Of a DNA stretch of 64,000 nucleotides, positions 9,333 through 16,921 are shown piece after piece. The DNA is from Oligoflexia bacterium. GTDB lineage: Bacteria; Bdellovibrionota_G; JANQFH01. The position numbers were made by a program, and so were the translations under genes. A model generated the notes under the pieces. The model had not been told where the DNA came from and did no database searches. It worked only from the letters and a program-made list of their open reading frames with translations. The DNA is taken from NCBI GenBank assembly GCA_028277945.1, contig JANQFH010000024.1:38917-102916 (forward strand), given 5' to 3'. Position 1 is the first letter of the stretch; every line of letters begins with the position of its first letter.

Positions 9333-9370
9333 ACTACAAATATACTACATATCACTACAAAAATCTACTA
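9333..9370 (-). promoter_or_regulatory. helically phased TGTAGT operator of the doc operon
   Basis: ACTACA (TGTAGT on the minus strand) occurs at 9333, 9344 and 9354, with a related CTACTA at 9365. Spacings are 11, 10 and 11 bp, so the sites lie on one face of the helix. This is the usual layout for cooperative RHH repressor binding over the toxin-antitoxin promoter. The sites start 18 bp upstream of the antitoxin ATG. Confidence 0.55.
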
Positions 9371-9409
9371 TAAAATCGATTGTGCTCATGCCTATCCAGA
9401 GTAGCCAAA

Positions 9410-9547
9410 ATGAACAAATATAAATTTAAATTAGAAAGTTACAGAACTTGCAAGAAATCCCCTAAAAGTAAGGCCGTACCTTCTATCAAAAAACAGGGGC
9501 GTGCTTTTGGGATGCGCCTTGTCAATTCTATATATACCAACGGCTAA
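9410..9547 (+). CDS. possible 45-residue ORF containing half a palindromic element
   Basis: ATG at 9410 to TAA at 9545-9547 encodes a Lys-rich 45-residue peptide. Its middle, PKSKAVPS, comes from the half palindromic element in the same reading frame as in the full copies. There is no clear ribosome-binding site, and the 3' end overlaps the minus-strand gene ending at 9528. It may be chance, or the relic of a gene into which the element inserted. Confidence 0.2.
   Translation: MNKYKFKLESYRTCKKSPKSKAVPSIKKQGRAFGMRLVNSIYTNG
9460..9482 (+). repeat. palindromic element, copy 3 (right half only)
   Basis: The 23 nt from CCCTAAAAG to CCGTACCTT match the right arm of copy 1 exactly, with CTA of the downstream flank also shared. 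The left arm is absent, so the copy is truncated or decayed. It lies between the doc operon and a frameshifted secreted-protein gene. Confidence 0.8.
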
Positions 9548-10577
9548 TGTCAGCAACATAGATGTCGTCAGGATCCACTGTAAAATTGATGTGGCGCGAA
9601 GTTCCTAACTCATTAAGCTCTGCCGGCAACGGAACGCTGGAGCTAGGATCTATGGGTATAAATGATTGTAATTCTGCTTGAGGAATCACCTCAAAATGGA
9701 TCTCTGGATGAAACATTTCTTCTTCCGCCTGTATCCATAACCTTGTAGGAATTTCAAGGCGCAGTCGGCGAGTGTGGGTGATTAGCTGCCCATCTTGCAC
9801 CATGACAACTGGTTTATCAGCAAGCTCCTGCTCTTCAATAAGCTGGGTTGACTCTTCCGACCAACTACCAGCCTGTTTCATGTTCTCGATGACTGCTGCA
9901 ACTGTCGCGCTGACCCGTGCCGACGTTGTCTCAAGATCTTCTTCCTTATGTTGGAAGATTTCACTCTTAGCGACAATTTTTAATTTGGTGCGCGAAAAGG
10001 GTACTTCCAGCTTCACCACCCACTGCTGCGCGATGTGAAAGCCAACACCACCCAGAACCTCTTGATGTCGTGGTGAACCCAACAGTGCCTCCAGCTTTTC
10101 ATGTATAGATCCCATCGGGTCCAGCCTCTGGATAAAGCGGACACCGTTAATGTCTTTCAGTGTTTTCTTGCTAAATCTGGCCTTCAGCCACGCTTCACTA
10201 ACCGAAGTTTCCTCTGCACTTTCTAATTCGGCAATTTTTTCCGCACTCAAGCCAAATGGCTCGCTGAGCGTGACAAACGCAGTCTCCAAGGGAAAGGCTA
10301 GTGGCTTCTTTGTCTGGGTAAATTGAGCCCTGCCAGCAAAGTAGACAATCTCATAGGCACGAAAGAGGTAGAGGTTCTCGCCACCATCGATAGTTTCCCC
10401 TGGCAAATAAACCCAACCTTGCTGAGCGGGAACATCGACATAAGGATCACCCTCTACAATTGAGTTTTGTATCTTCAACCAACTCGATGCCAAGGGATCC
10501 GAGAAAGCTCCAATCCCTTTGTATGTGGGCGCTGATTTCGTCCTTAATTCGACGTAAAACAAACTCACGTTCGACAT
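9528..10577 (-). CDS. hypothetical secreted protein, 3' part of a frameshifted gene
   Basis: An unrecognised protein. The open frame runs up to ATG 10577, but its natural N-terminus is in another frame (see 10447-10683). The native part probably begins near 10470 with NSIVEGDPYVDVPAQQGW. The remaining roughly 310 residues look like a soluble, mixed alpha/beta periplasmic protein, with Thr/Ile-rich strands at the end (HINFTVDPDDIYVADISRWYI region). One extra base in an A-run near 10466 would explain the break. Programmed frameshifting or a sequencing error are alternatives. No operon partner is evident. Confidence 0.6.
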   Translation of the reverse strand: MSNVSLFYVELRTKSAPTYKGIGAFSDPLASSWLKIQNSIVEGDPYVDVPAQQGWVYLPGETIDGGENLYLFRAYEIVYFAGRAQFTQTKKPLAFPLETAFVTLSEPFGLSAEKIAELESAEETSVSEAWLKARFSKKTLKDINGVRFIQRLDPMGSIHEKLEALLGSPRHQEVLGGVGFHIAQQWVVKLEVPFSRTKLKIVAKSEIFQHKEEDLETTSARVSATVAAVIENMKQAGSWSEESTQLIEEQELADKPVVMVQDGQLITHTRRLRLEIPTRLWIQAEEEMFHPEIHFEVIPQAELQSFIPIDPSSSVPLPAELNELGTSRHINFTVDPDDIYVADISRWYI

Positions 10578-10683
10578 CCTCTAATTCAGACCAAGGCTCA
10601 TCGGGAAAAACCACCTCCTGCGCCGACAAAGCCGGACTAGTGAGCAACAGAGCTATGAAAAGGAATGGTCTGATTCGTTTCAT
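10447..10683 (-). CDS. hypothetical secreted protein, 5' part of a frameshifted gene
   Basis: ATG at 10683 starts a clear signal peptide (MKRIRPFLFIALLLTSPALSA, cleavage before QEVV), followed by an acidic helical segment. The frame ends at a TGA at 10447-10449. It continues naturally into the +1 frame near GAA GAT ACA AAA CTC, giving a single protein of about 385 residues with the 9528-10577 part. The signal peptide would otherwise lead to a 78-residue stub. Evidence for one broken gene is therefore good; the function is unknown. Confidence 0.6.
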   Translation of the reverse strand: MKRIRPFLFIALLLTSPALSAQEVVFPDEPWSELEDVEREFVLRRIKDEISAHIQRDWSFLGSLGIELVEDTKLNCRG

Positions 10684-10873
10684 CGGTGGTCGGCAGAGTA
10701 GTGCGAAATGATGCGCTTTGTCAACTGACCCCTTTTGGCCGCACCCCGGGTGTCGCAATGGGCTTGTGCAGTTTACCGTAATCTATATATTTCAATAAGT
10801 TACATCGGTTAATCGACGGCATGGGTTTTGCTCTAACCATACATGACATCCAACATACCTCCTATGTTGCCCT

Positions 10874-10930
10874 GGGCGGATCGAGCCCCATACCCCACAA
10901 ACCCTTCTTTTCGATCCGCCCACTTTTTTT
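10874..10930 (+). terminator. hairpin plus T-run, orphan terminator or sRNA end
   Basis: GGGCGGATCGA (10874-10884) pairs perfectly with TCGATCCGCCC (10911-10921) and is followed by ACTTTTTTT on the plus strand. The flanking genes are both on the minus strand, so no annotated plus-strand transcript ends here. The rest of the 10684-10982 gap holds nothing else I can recognise. Confidence 0.5.
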
Positions 10931-10982
10931 CTCCACTAAGTCAAATTTGGTAAAAGCTGGACAAGATCGTTAAAAAGGCAAG

Positions 10983-11858
10983 CTAACTTTTAGTAAAAAA
11001 TTGGGTTAGCCTTTTGCTAAAGTTCTCACCCTCGTGCAAAAAAGATTCACCGTGCGCGCAGTCGCTCAATTGCCAAAACTCCTTGGGCTCAGACGCACGT
11101 TCAAACAGTTCGCGACCGTGCTCGACGGGGATGCCCTCATCCTCCTCACTGTGGATGACCAACAGCCGGCATCCATCTAAGTCAGTAATCTGCTCCACAG
11201 GTTGGATACGGTGTGCAGGCAGGTGAAACAACCTTCTGCCAATGGGTCGGGCCAACAGTACAAAGAGCCACCGCAGTGGCGGTAGCCACTCTTTTACACT
11301 GATTTCCACCAGCGGTTTAAAACGGGCAAAGGTGCTATCCAAAACCACTGCTGTAATGGGCGTAATGGTTTTGAGCTCCGCAGCTGCCATGATTAAAGCC
11401 GCACCTCCCATTGAAAGAGCGTAAAAGCAGAGGCGACGATCATCCAGGTAACCCTGCTGCTTGAGAAAACGAACTGCCGCAATAACATCGTATCTCTCAT
11501 TCATGCCATAGCTGGTTTTGTTGCCATCGCTCTGTCCATGGCCACGAAAATCAAACAGCAGCAAGTTGACGCCGGCAGCATGTAACCTTGCTGCTAATGG
11601 CTCAAGATCAAAACGGTTGAAGCCAACGCCGTGGCACATGACGACAACAGGCATACTCTTTCTACCTTCAACCCACCAGCCACGAAGGGTAAGACCATCT
11701 TGCGTGGTAAACTCAACTTCGTCGACGGCAAAACTGGGTTTGCCATTTTGTATTCTGGGTCGATAAACACGCGCTGCTGTTGTCAAGACAACAACAGCAA
11801 CCGCAAGAAGTAACAGCGTGCCTAATAAGGCCATGATTCCCAAAATCAAACCAAGCAT
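10983..11858 (-). CDS. membrane-anchored alpha/beta hydrolase
   Basis: The 291-residue protein starts with a transmembrane segment (residues about 1-28) followed by an alpha/beta-hydrolase domain. The oxyanion region VVMCHGVGFNRFD, the nucleophile elbow ALSMGG (Ser), an acid loop HSEEDEGIP (Asp) and the catalytic His in SDCAHGESF form a complete triad. FDFRGHGQSDG is typical of the family. The active site probably faces the periplasm; substrate is unknown (esterase, lipase or peptidase-like). It lies 21 nt after the Ser/Thr kinase gene on the same strand, so co-transcription is plausible. Confidence 0.85.
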   Translation of the reverse strand: MLGLILGIMALLGTLLLLAVAVVVLTTAARVYRPRIQNGKPSFAVDEVEFTTQDGLTLRGWWVEGRKSMPVVVMCHGVGFNRFDLEPLAARLHAAGVNLLLFDFRGHGQSDGNKTSYGMNERYDVIAAVRFLKQQGYLDDRRLCFYALSMGGAALIMAAAELKTITPITAVVLDSTFARFKPLVEISVKEWLPPLRWLFVLLARPIGRRLFHLPAHRIQPVEQITDLDGCRLLVIHSEEDEGIPVEHGRELFERASEPKEFWQLSDCAHGESFLHEGENFSKRLTQFFTKS

Positions 11859-11879
11859 AAGCCCCTATTTGCGAAGCGA

Positions 11880-13037
11880 TTAGTCCGAATACTTCAATGA
11901 TAGACGGCGGAACACAAAGCGCAAGAGCCGTTCCGCTGCTCTACCCATGGCCTTGAGGGTGGCGACACCGGCATTTGCGGAGGGTGGGTGGGAAAGTGGG
12001 GTGACTGAAGTGATGATGTCCTCTGCACCTGAATGTATAACAGATGGCAGTGCGACAAACTCGCGTAGCTTAATGTCTTCGCGTTGGGCAAGGGGTGCGA
12101 GTGGTGCTTCTGTAACAATCGCCTCAACCAACTGTCTGAGCTCTTCTGTGTAGGTGTGCTGTTGTGGGTGTTGGTTGATAAAAGTACGCAGTCGCTGCTC
12201 TAGTTGGTAAACAGAGTCATAGCGCTGCATCGACTCTAGCGCTGTCGAGCGTGTGACGATCGTATCCAAGGAATCGGGAACGTCCCCGCGCAACGATTGC
12301 GCCGATTGCACGCCTCGCTGGGTAAGGTGCTTCTGTACTTGCTGTGGGGTCATGGAGACAGGAAAATAGCGTCTACCCACCAATAGCTCATGCAGCACCA
12401 TGCCGAGAGAGTACTGGTCGCTGTGAGCATCTGCAGCTTTGCCAACAATCCTCTCCGGTGCCATGTAAGAGAGCTTGCCGCGGACCTTACCGCTTTTGGT
12501 AAGGCGCTCAGCATCGTCGTAGATAACCAGACCAAAGTCAGAGAGTTTAACCTCACCCGCTCTGGATACGAGAATGTTTTCAGGGCTGATGTCCCTATGC
12601 ACTAGGTGCAGTGGCTTACCCTCGCAGTCCCTCAAGGTGTGCATGTAGTGCAGGGCGCGACAGACTTCAGCAGCGATATAAACAGAGAGGTGTAGCGGTA
12701 GCAGCTTTCTCTGGGCCAAAAAACCGTTTAAAAAACGGGTGAGGTTGACGCCATCTACGTACTCCATGCAGATAAAGTAACGACCCTTGACACTACCAAA
12801 GTCGAAGAGCGGTACGATGTTCTGGTGGTTGAGCTGCGCAGCAATACGCGCTTCGCGCGCAAAGCGCTGGACATCATGGGCGTCGGCACTGAACTTCTCT
12901 TTCATCAACTTGACGACAAAGAGCTTTTCAAAGGAATAGGGACCGCGCATCTTGGCAAGGTAGATCGATCCCATACCGCCATCGGAGAGTCGTCTTACCA
13001 GCTCAAAGGGTCCAAAGGGCTTGTTGGACTCGGCCAT
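11880..13037 (-). CDS. Hanks-type serine/threonine protein kinase
   Basis: A 385-residue kinase with all core motifs: Gly-rich loop LSDGGMGSIYLAK (residues 17-29), ATP Lys43 in VVKLM, hinge MEYVDG, catalytic loop VHRDISPEN (about 150), DFG (about 170) and APERI. No transmembrane helix is obvious after the kinase domain; the tail ends in a basic helix (AAERLLRFVFRRLSLK) that may contact membrane or protein. Such pknB-like kinases are abundant in deltaproteobacteria. Substrates are unknown. The downstream hydrolase is the likely operon partner. Confidence 0.92.
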   Translation of the reverse strand: MAESNKPFGPFELVRRLSDGGMGSIYLAKMRGPYSFEKLFVVKLMKEKFSADAHDVQRFAREARIAAQLNHQNIVPLFDFGSVKGRYFICMEYVDGVNLTRFLNGFLAQRKLLPLHLSVYIAAEVCRALHYMHTLRDCEGKPLHLVHRDISPENILVSRAGEVKLSDFGLVIYDDAERLTKSGKVRGKLSYMAPERIVGKAADAHSDQYSLGMVLHELLVGRRYFPVSMTPQQVQKHLTQRGVQSAQSLRGDVPDSLDTIVTRSTALESMQRYDSVYQLEQRLRTFINQHPQQHTYTEELRQLVEAIVTEAPLAPLAQREDIKLREFVALPSVIHSGAEDIITSVTPLSHPPSANAGVATLKAMGRAAERLLRFVFRRLSLKYSD

Positions 13038-13135
13038 AATGTAATTTAAAGTGCAAGAAACGCACCAGCTTTTTAAGGATATTTATCTTTGATTTCAGAT
13101 AATTAGAATGAAATAAGGGGGACGGAGGGGTATAA

Positions 13136-13154
13136 AGTTTACATGTTGTAAACT
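13136..13154 (-). terminator. hairpin downstream of the pseudopilin gene
   Basis: AGTTTACA and TGTAAACT are perfect inverted arms around a 3-nt loop, 15 nt past the stop of the pseudopilin gene on the minus strand. The following sequence is only weakly T-rich, so it may be a weak terminator or an operator of the kinase gene. Confidence 0.35.
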
Positions 13155-13168
13155 CCAGTTGCGCCGCC

Positions 13169-13789
13169 CTAGGGCACGCAACTGCTCGCCTTGGTGGGCG
13201 GGGTGGCATCGCCAGTTTGGCTCTGCTTTAACATCTGCACCAACCCTGAGGAGAGTAGCTCGACTTCGCGAGCGTTGCTGCCTGGCTCGAGACGCTCCGT
13301 GTAGACAAACAGCTGATAATCGGCAGGGCTGCCAGAATTGTCGATGGCCTCTCCACTGCTACTGAAAAAGGCGTAACAGTTGTTGCTAGCACCAAAGTCG
13401 CAGTTCGTTGCTGTAGAGGTCATCACGGCGCTACAGGCACCGTTGGGCACAAAGTCAACCCCGCTACGGAAGGTCATGCTCGTCAATGCCGGCTCCTCGC
13501 TGAGATCACGGGTATAATCGGTAGAGCCATTATCAAGAAAGAGCTCACCGACGATATCATCACCCAATTTACGAAAGTGAACACCCACGCGTTCGCTACG
13601 ACTGTATGCCTCAGACTGCGCCCGCAGCAGAATGTTTTCTATGTAACGAGCCGTGGTTATGAGCCGCTGCTTCGGTATATAGCCAGACATGGAGATAAAC
13701 CCCAAGGCACTGACGATAATGACGATGATCAGCGTCACCATCACCTCCATTAGGGTAAAACCGCGGTGTTGCTCGATAGACCTAGTCAT
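13169..13789 (-). CDS. GspH/FimT-type pseudopilin
   Basis: A type IV pilin-like protein of 206 residues. The class III leader ends at G/FTLMEV (QHRGFTLMEVMVTLIIVIIVSALGF), with Glu at +5 and a long hydrophobic N-terminal helix; a prepilin peptidase would cut after Gly. The C-terminal domain contains paired cysteines (CSAV...NCDF...NNCYAF) that may form disulfides. The length fits GspH/FimT minor pseudopilins of type II secretion or type IV pilus systems. A GGAG site precedes ATG 13789. No other secretion genes are in the window. Confidence 0.85.
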   Translation of the reverse strand: MTRSIEQHRGFTLMEVMVTLIIVIIVSALGFISMSGYIPKQRLITTARYIENILLRAQSEAYSRSERVGVHFRKLGDDIVGELFLDNGSTDYTRDLSEEPALTSMTFRSGVDFVPNGACSAVMTSTATNCDFGASNNCYAFFSSSGEAIDNSGSPADYQLFVYTERLEPGSNAREVELLSSGLVQMLKQSQTGDATPPTKASSCVP

Positions 13790-13865
13790 TGTTCCTACTC
13801 CCTTGCTCTATCATAACACAGCTTGACTATAGACAACCAACCTGGCAACGGATAACACCAGAGGC

Positions 13866-14444
13866 ATGCGCATCTTGAGGCCTTGGACTGGACCTACCCT
13901 TGGAGCGATCCTTGCTCTATCGCCCATGGCTGGACTAGCAGGTATAACCGAAAAGCTCGTCAGAGAGCCAATGCACCCACGTTGTCTAACCAAGGTGTCA
14001 GCAACACCGCAAAGCTGTGCGCCCAATTTTGTGCTGCAAGACCTCAAGGGCAGGTCTGTCGATCTTTCCAAATACGCCAACAAGGTGGTGGTGCTGCACT
14101 TTTGGGCAACCTGGTGTGAACCCTGTCGCGATGAAATTCCTACGCTGATCGAACTTGAGAAACAACTGCGTGGTAAACCTATTGCCATAATCAGTGTAAG
14201 CCTTGATAACGACCTCAAACAGATCGACCGTTTCTTTCAAGGTGCCAAACCCGCTTTTCCCATTCTCCTCGACCCCAAACAGAAACTGAGTACCCTCTAC
14301 GGCACCTTTAAGGTTCCGGAAACCTTCATCATCGACCGTGGCGGGCGTATCCGTGATAAGATCATCGGCAGCCGTTACTGGCTCGATGGGGTAACCGTAA
14401 ACTACCTTAAACTGCTGGCAAACTTGAACAAGCCAGACAAATAA
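13866..14444 (+). CDS. TlpA/ResA-like thiol-disulfide oxidoreductase
   Basis: The 192-residue protein has an N-terminal signal (LGAILALSPMAGLAG) and a thioredoxin-like redoxin domain with the active-site motif WATWCEPCRDEIP (CxxC). It ends in the cis-Pro region VPETFIIDRGGRI. TlpA/ResA proteins reduce periplasmic thiols, often for cytochrome c maturation; no such genes are nearby. It is the first gene of a plus-strand run reaching 17977 and is divergent from the pseudopilin gene. Confidence 0.88.
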   Translation: MRILRPWTGPTLGAILALSPMAGLAGITEKLVREPMHPRCLTKVSATPQSCAPNFVLQDLKGRSVDLSKYANKVVVLHFWATWCEPCRDEIPTLIELEKQLRGKPIAIISVSLDNDLKQIDRFFQGAKPAFPILLDPKQKLSTLYGTFKVPETFIIDRGGRIRDKIIGSRYWLDGVTVNYLKLLANLNKPDK

Positions 14445-14454
14445 GGAGAGGGCC

Positions 14455-15252
14455 ATGAAGCCGCCACCGCTTATCACACTCATGAGCGACTTTGGCAGTC
14501 GCGATAGCTATGTGGCCGCTATGAAGGGAGTCATACTTACCATCCTGCCTAACGCTCGCATCGTTGACATCACCCACGACATTCCTCCATTCGCCATTGC
14601 CTCTGCCGCCTACACATTGAAAAACTGCTGCTTCGACTTTCCCAAAGAGAGCATTCATGTGGCTGTGGTGGATCCAGGTGTGGGTAGCGAGCGGCGGCCG
14701 CTGTTGCTGCAAGCGGCAGAACATACCTTTATCGGCCCAGACAACGGACTCTTTGGTTTCTTGACCGAGATTGATCTTAACAGCGCTATGGAAATTGATG
14801 CAGCCGCTCTACCTAACAGGACTCTCAGCTCCACCTTTCATGGCCGTGACCTCTTTGCGCCAGCAGCGGCGCTACTTGCCAAAGGCAAAGCTATTGGCGA
14901 ACTTGGCAGCCCGGTACCTTTGGAATCGATCCACCTGCTCGAGCAAGCCAAACCAAAGCTCACCGCCAGCAGCCCTAAAGCCTATAGCGGCGAGACTGTG
15001 CATATTGATCGTTTTGGTAATCTCATCACCAACATCGACGCCAAGCTGCTGCAAGGCGACTGTTGGCAAGTAGCGGTAGAGGGTGTGCAGCTGGGCCCTG
15101 TTCGTCGCTGCTACCAAGATGTGCCCAAAGGCGATCCACTCGCTCTTATTGGCAGTTCGGGTTATCTCGAAATCGCCGTACACGCAGGGTCTGCCAGCGA
15201 TTTCTTCCGTGGCAAGCTAGGAGCCATGGTTTACGTCAAGGCCGAACAGTGA
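14455..15252 (+). CDS. SAM hydrolase (adenosine-forming), DUF62 family
   Basis: The 265-residue protein belongs to the SAM hydroxide adenosyltransferase / chlorinase-fluorinase family. Matching motifs are LMSDFGSRDSYVAAMKG near the N-terminus, VDITHDIPPF, VVDPGVGSERRPL, IGPDNGLF and FHGRDLFAPAAA. The C-terminal domain has HIDRFGNLITNI. Most bacterial members hydrolyse S-adenosylmethionine to adenosine and methionine; halogenases are rare and carry a halide loop I do not see. AAGGAGAG ends just before the ATG, 10 nt after the preceding stop. Confidence 0.92.
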   Translation: MKPPPLITLMSDFGSRDSYVAAMKGVILTILPNARIVDITHDIPPFAIASAAYTLKNCCFDFPKESIHVAVVDPGVGSERRPLLLQAAEHTFIGPDNGLFGFLTEIDLNSAMEIDAAALPNRTLSSTFHGRDLFAPAAALLAKGKAIGELGSPVPLESIHLLEQAKPKLTASSPKAYSGETVHIDRFGNLITNIDAKLLQGDCWQVAVEGVQLGPVRRCYQDVPKGDPLALIGSSGYLEIAVHAGSASDFFRGKLGAMVYVKAEQ

Positions 15253-15265
15253 TAAGAGGTTGACC

Positions 15266-15832
15266 ATGGCACGCAAGAAAGCACGCCCCAAAAAGCGCCC
15301 TAGTGGCAAGAGCGCCAGGAAACCGCGGCCTAAGGCTAAGCCGAAAAAACGCCCCAAGCCTAAGGCCCAGGCCAAGAGCCGGCGCCGCAAGCAGCCTACC
15401 ACCCCGGCAACCAAGAAAAGGGCGACCAAGCCACCGGTGCAGCCACAAAAAGCGGCAGCAAAGCCGGTGACAAAAAAGCCAGCGACAAACCGTCGCCGCA
15501 AGAGCCGACACTGCCTTGAAGATGGTTGCCAGGAAACACCGCTTACCGATCACTACTGCCGTCTCCACTATATTAAAAACTGGCAAGAGATCATTGACGG
15601 TCGCCGCGCCAAAGCGCGTGCCAACCTTAACAAGTACGTCGATACGCTGGCGGAGAAATATCCTACCGACTATATCGAGCGTATTCGTGACGACTTGAGT
15701 AATGAAAAAAACTTCCACAATCGTCTGCAGGAACTCGGTTTTCGAAAAGAGTTAGAAGGCTCGGCTACAGATAACCCATTCCAAATCGACAACATTGATG
15801 ACCTGGTCCAAGCGTTAAAGTTTGACGAATGA
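15266..15832 (+). CDS. Lys/Arg-rich histone-H1-like protein with Cys/His motif
   Basis: The N-terminal 80 residues are mostly Lys, Arg, Pro and Ala in AKPKKRPKPKA-like repeats, as in H1-type nucleoid proteins. A compact motif follows, CLEDGCQETPLTDHYCRLHYI, with Cys-x4-Cys-x9-Cys-x2-His spacing, a plausible zinc site. The acidic helical C-terminus ends in DDLVQALKFDE. ATG 15266 is preferred over TTG 15260 because AAGAGG lies 7 nt upstream. The 3' end overlaps the receiver gene as ATGA. DNA binding is inferred from composition; no specific family is recognised. Confidence 0.8.
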   Translation: MARKKARPKKRPSGKSARKPRPKAKPKKRPKPKAQAKSRRRKQPTTPATKKRATKPPVQPQKAAAKPVTKKPATNRRRKSRHCLEDGCQETPLTDHYCRLHYIKNWQEIIDGRRAKARANLNKYVDTLAEKYPTDYIERIRDDLSNEKNFHNRLQELGFRKELEGSATDNPFQIDNIDDLVQALKFDE

Positions 15833-16608
15833 CGGGCGTGTCCTCGCCGGAAGAACACCATACCTCTCTTCCCAAAGGCAAGAAGATCCTCATCATTGAC
15901 GATAGTCTGACCGTAGTAAAAAGCCTTGCTAAGATTCTTCGTCGCGCCAAATTGAAACCCATTGAGTGCACGGATGCAGAAAAAGCGCTCTCTCTTGCTA
16001 AAGAAAAAAATCCCGATCTGATCCTCTTGGATTTGGTCATGCCCAAGATGGATGGTCTTGAAATCCTCAAACAGCTGCGCGCGCTAGCGCGATTTCACTC
16101 CGTACCTGTGGTGATGTTAACCGCAACTAAAGACGAGGAAAAGGTTATTGCGGCACTGGAAGCAGGTGCCGACGATTACGTCACCAAACCATTTCAAAAA
16201 GCGATCTTGCTCGCCCGTATAAGCACTCATCTACGCAGCTGGCAACTGTTTGTCGATCTGGAGAAAGCCAATCGCAACCTTCTTGCCGCTCAACAGCAAG
16301 AGGTAGAGGCAGAACGTTGGAAGGCTGCGGTTGAAATGGCCGGCGCAACAGCACACAAACTCAACCAGCCACTGACCTCGATTGTCTGTTATGCCGATCT
16401 GCTGTTGAAAAAATTCTCTGCTGAAAATGAGGCACGCCGTGCGATTAAGAGAATTACCCTGGAGTCTGACCGTATGGCGACGATTCTACGCAAAATGGCA
16501 GAACTGACAAAGATACACACATCGCAGTATGTCGGTGACGTTACCATCATCGATCTAGACCGTTCTTTTGAAAAGACCGACCCAGGCATTAGGAAAAAAA
16601 AGAGATGA
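15829..16608 (+). CDS. response-regulator receiver joined to a DHp-like domain without ATPase
   Basis: Residues about 19-140 form a CheY-like receiver: ILIIDDS (acidic pocket), LLDLVMPKMDG (phospho-Asp), VVMLTA and YVTKPF (Lys). A coiled linker leads to GATAHKLNQPLTSIVCYADLL, which aligns with the H-box of histidine kinases (His followed by LNQPL). The expected HATPase domain (N, G1, G2 boxes) is missing; the protein ends after about 60 more residues at a basic RKKKR. It may be a phosphorelay or dimerisation module. ATGA overlaps with both neighbours indicate coupled translation. Confidence 0.85.
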   Translation: MTGVSSPEEHHTSLPKGKKILIIDDSLTVVKSLAKILRRAKLKPIECTDAEKALSLAKEKNPDLILLDLVMPKMDGLEILKQLRALARFHSVPVVMLTATKDEEKVIAALEAGADDYVTKPFQKAILLARISTHLRSWQLFVDLEKANRNLLAAQQQEVEAERWKAAVEMAGATAHKLNQPLTSIVCYADLLLKKFSAENEARRAIKRITLESDRMATILRKMAELTKIHTSQYVGDVTIIDLDRSFEKTDPGIRKKKR

Positions 16609-16910
16609 ACCCACAGAGTGTCTTTACAAAACTCACGCTCCTCGATCCAAACTGCTGTCTTAGCCATTTTACTCTAGGCCGTCACCTCTACCTGGCCGGG
16701 GAGTATAAAGATGCGCTCGTAGCATTAAACCGATGTCTCGACATCGATCCTGACTACCTGCTGGCCTACGTGATTGCCGGCCAAGCGTGCGAAAGGAGCG
16801 GCGCCACAAAACAGGCAAAGAGGATTTATACAAAAGGTGAGGCGCGCGCCAAGCAGCTGGGTGAAACAAAATTTGCTCAGCAACTGCGCGCACTCGCTGC
16901 TACTCTATAA
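16605..16910 (+). CDS. small TPR-repeat protein
   Basis: A 101-residue cytoplasmic protein with about two tetratricopeptide motifs (SHFTLGRHLYLAGEYKDALVALNRCLDIDP, then LLAYVIAGQACERSGATKQAKRIY). TPRs mediate protein contacts. Its ATG overlaps the stop of the receiver-DHp gene (ATGA), so the two probably act together; this is inference. Confidence 0.8.
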   Translation: MNPQSVFTKLTLLDPNCCLSHFTLGRHLYLAGEYKDALVALNRCLDIDPDYLLAYVIAGQACERSGATKQAKRIYTKGEARAKQLGETKFAQQLRALAATL

Positions 16911-16921
16911 AATGTATAGGG

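Noticed and set aside
9333..9370. Short direct repeats as a CRISPR array
   Set aside because: Units are 6 bp with 10-11 bp periodicity and no spacers of proper size; they fit an operator.
10800..10930. tRNA-like gene
   Set aside because: No cloverleaf with anticodon and T-arm could be drawn; only a single long hairpin with a T-run is present.
15236..15718. A 160-codon minus-strand open frame opposite the Lys-rich protein
   Set aside because: It is a product of low-complexity Lys/Arg codons on the other strand. It lacks a ribosome-binding site, and the plus strand is held by ATGA-coupled genes.
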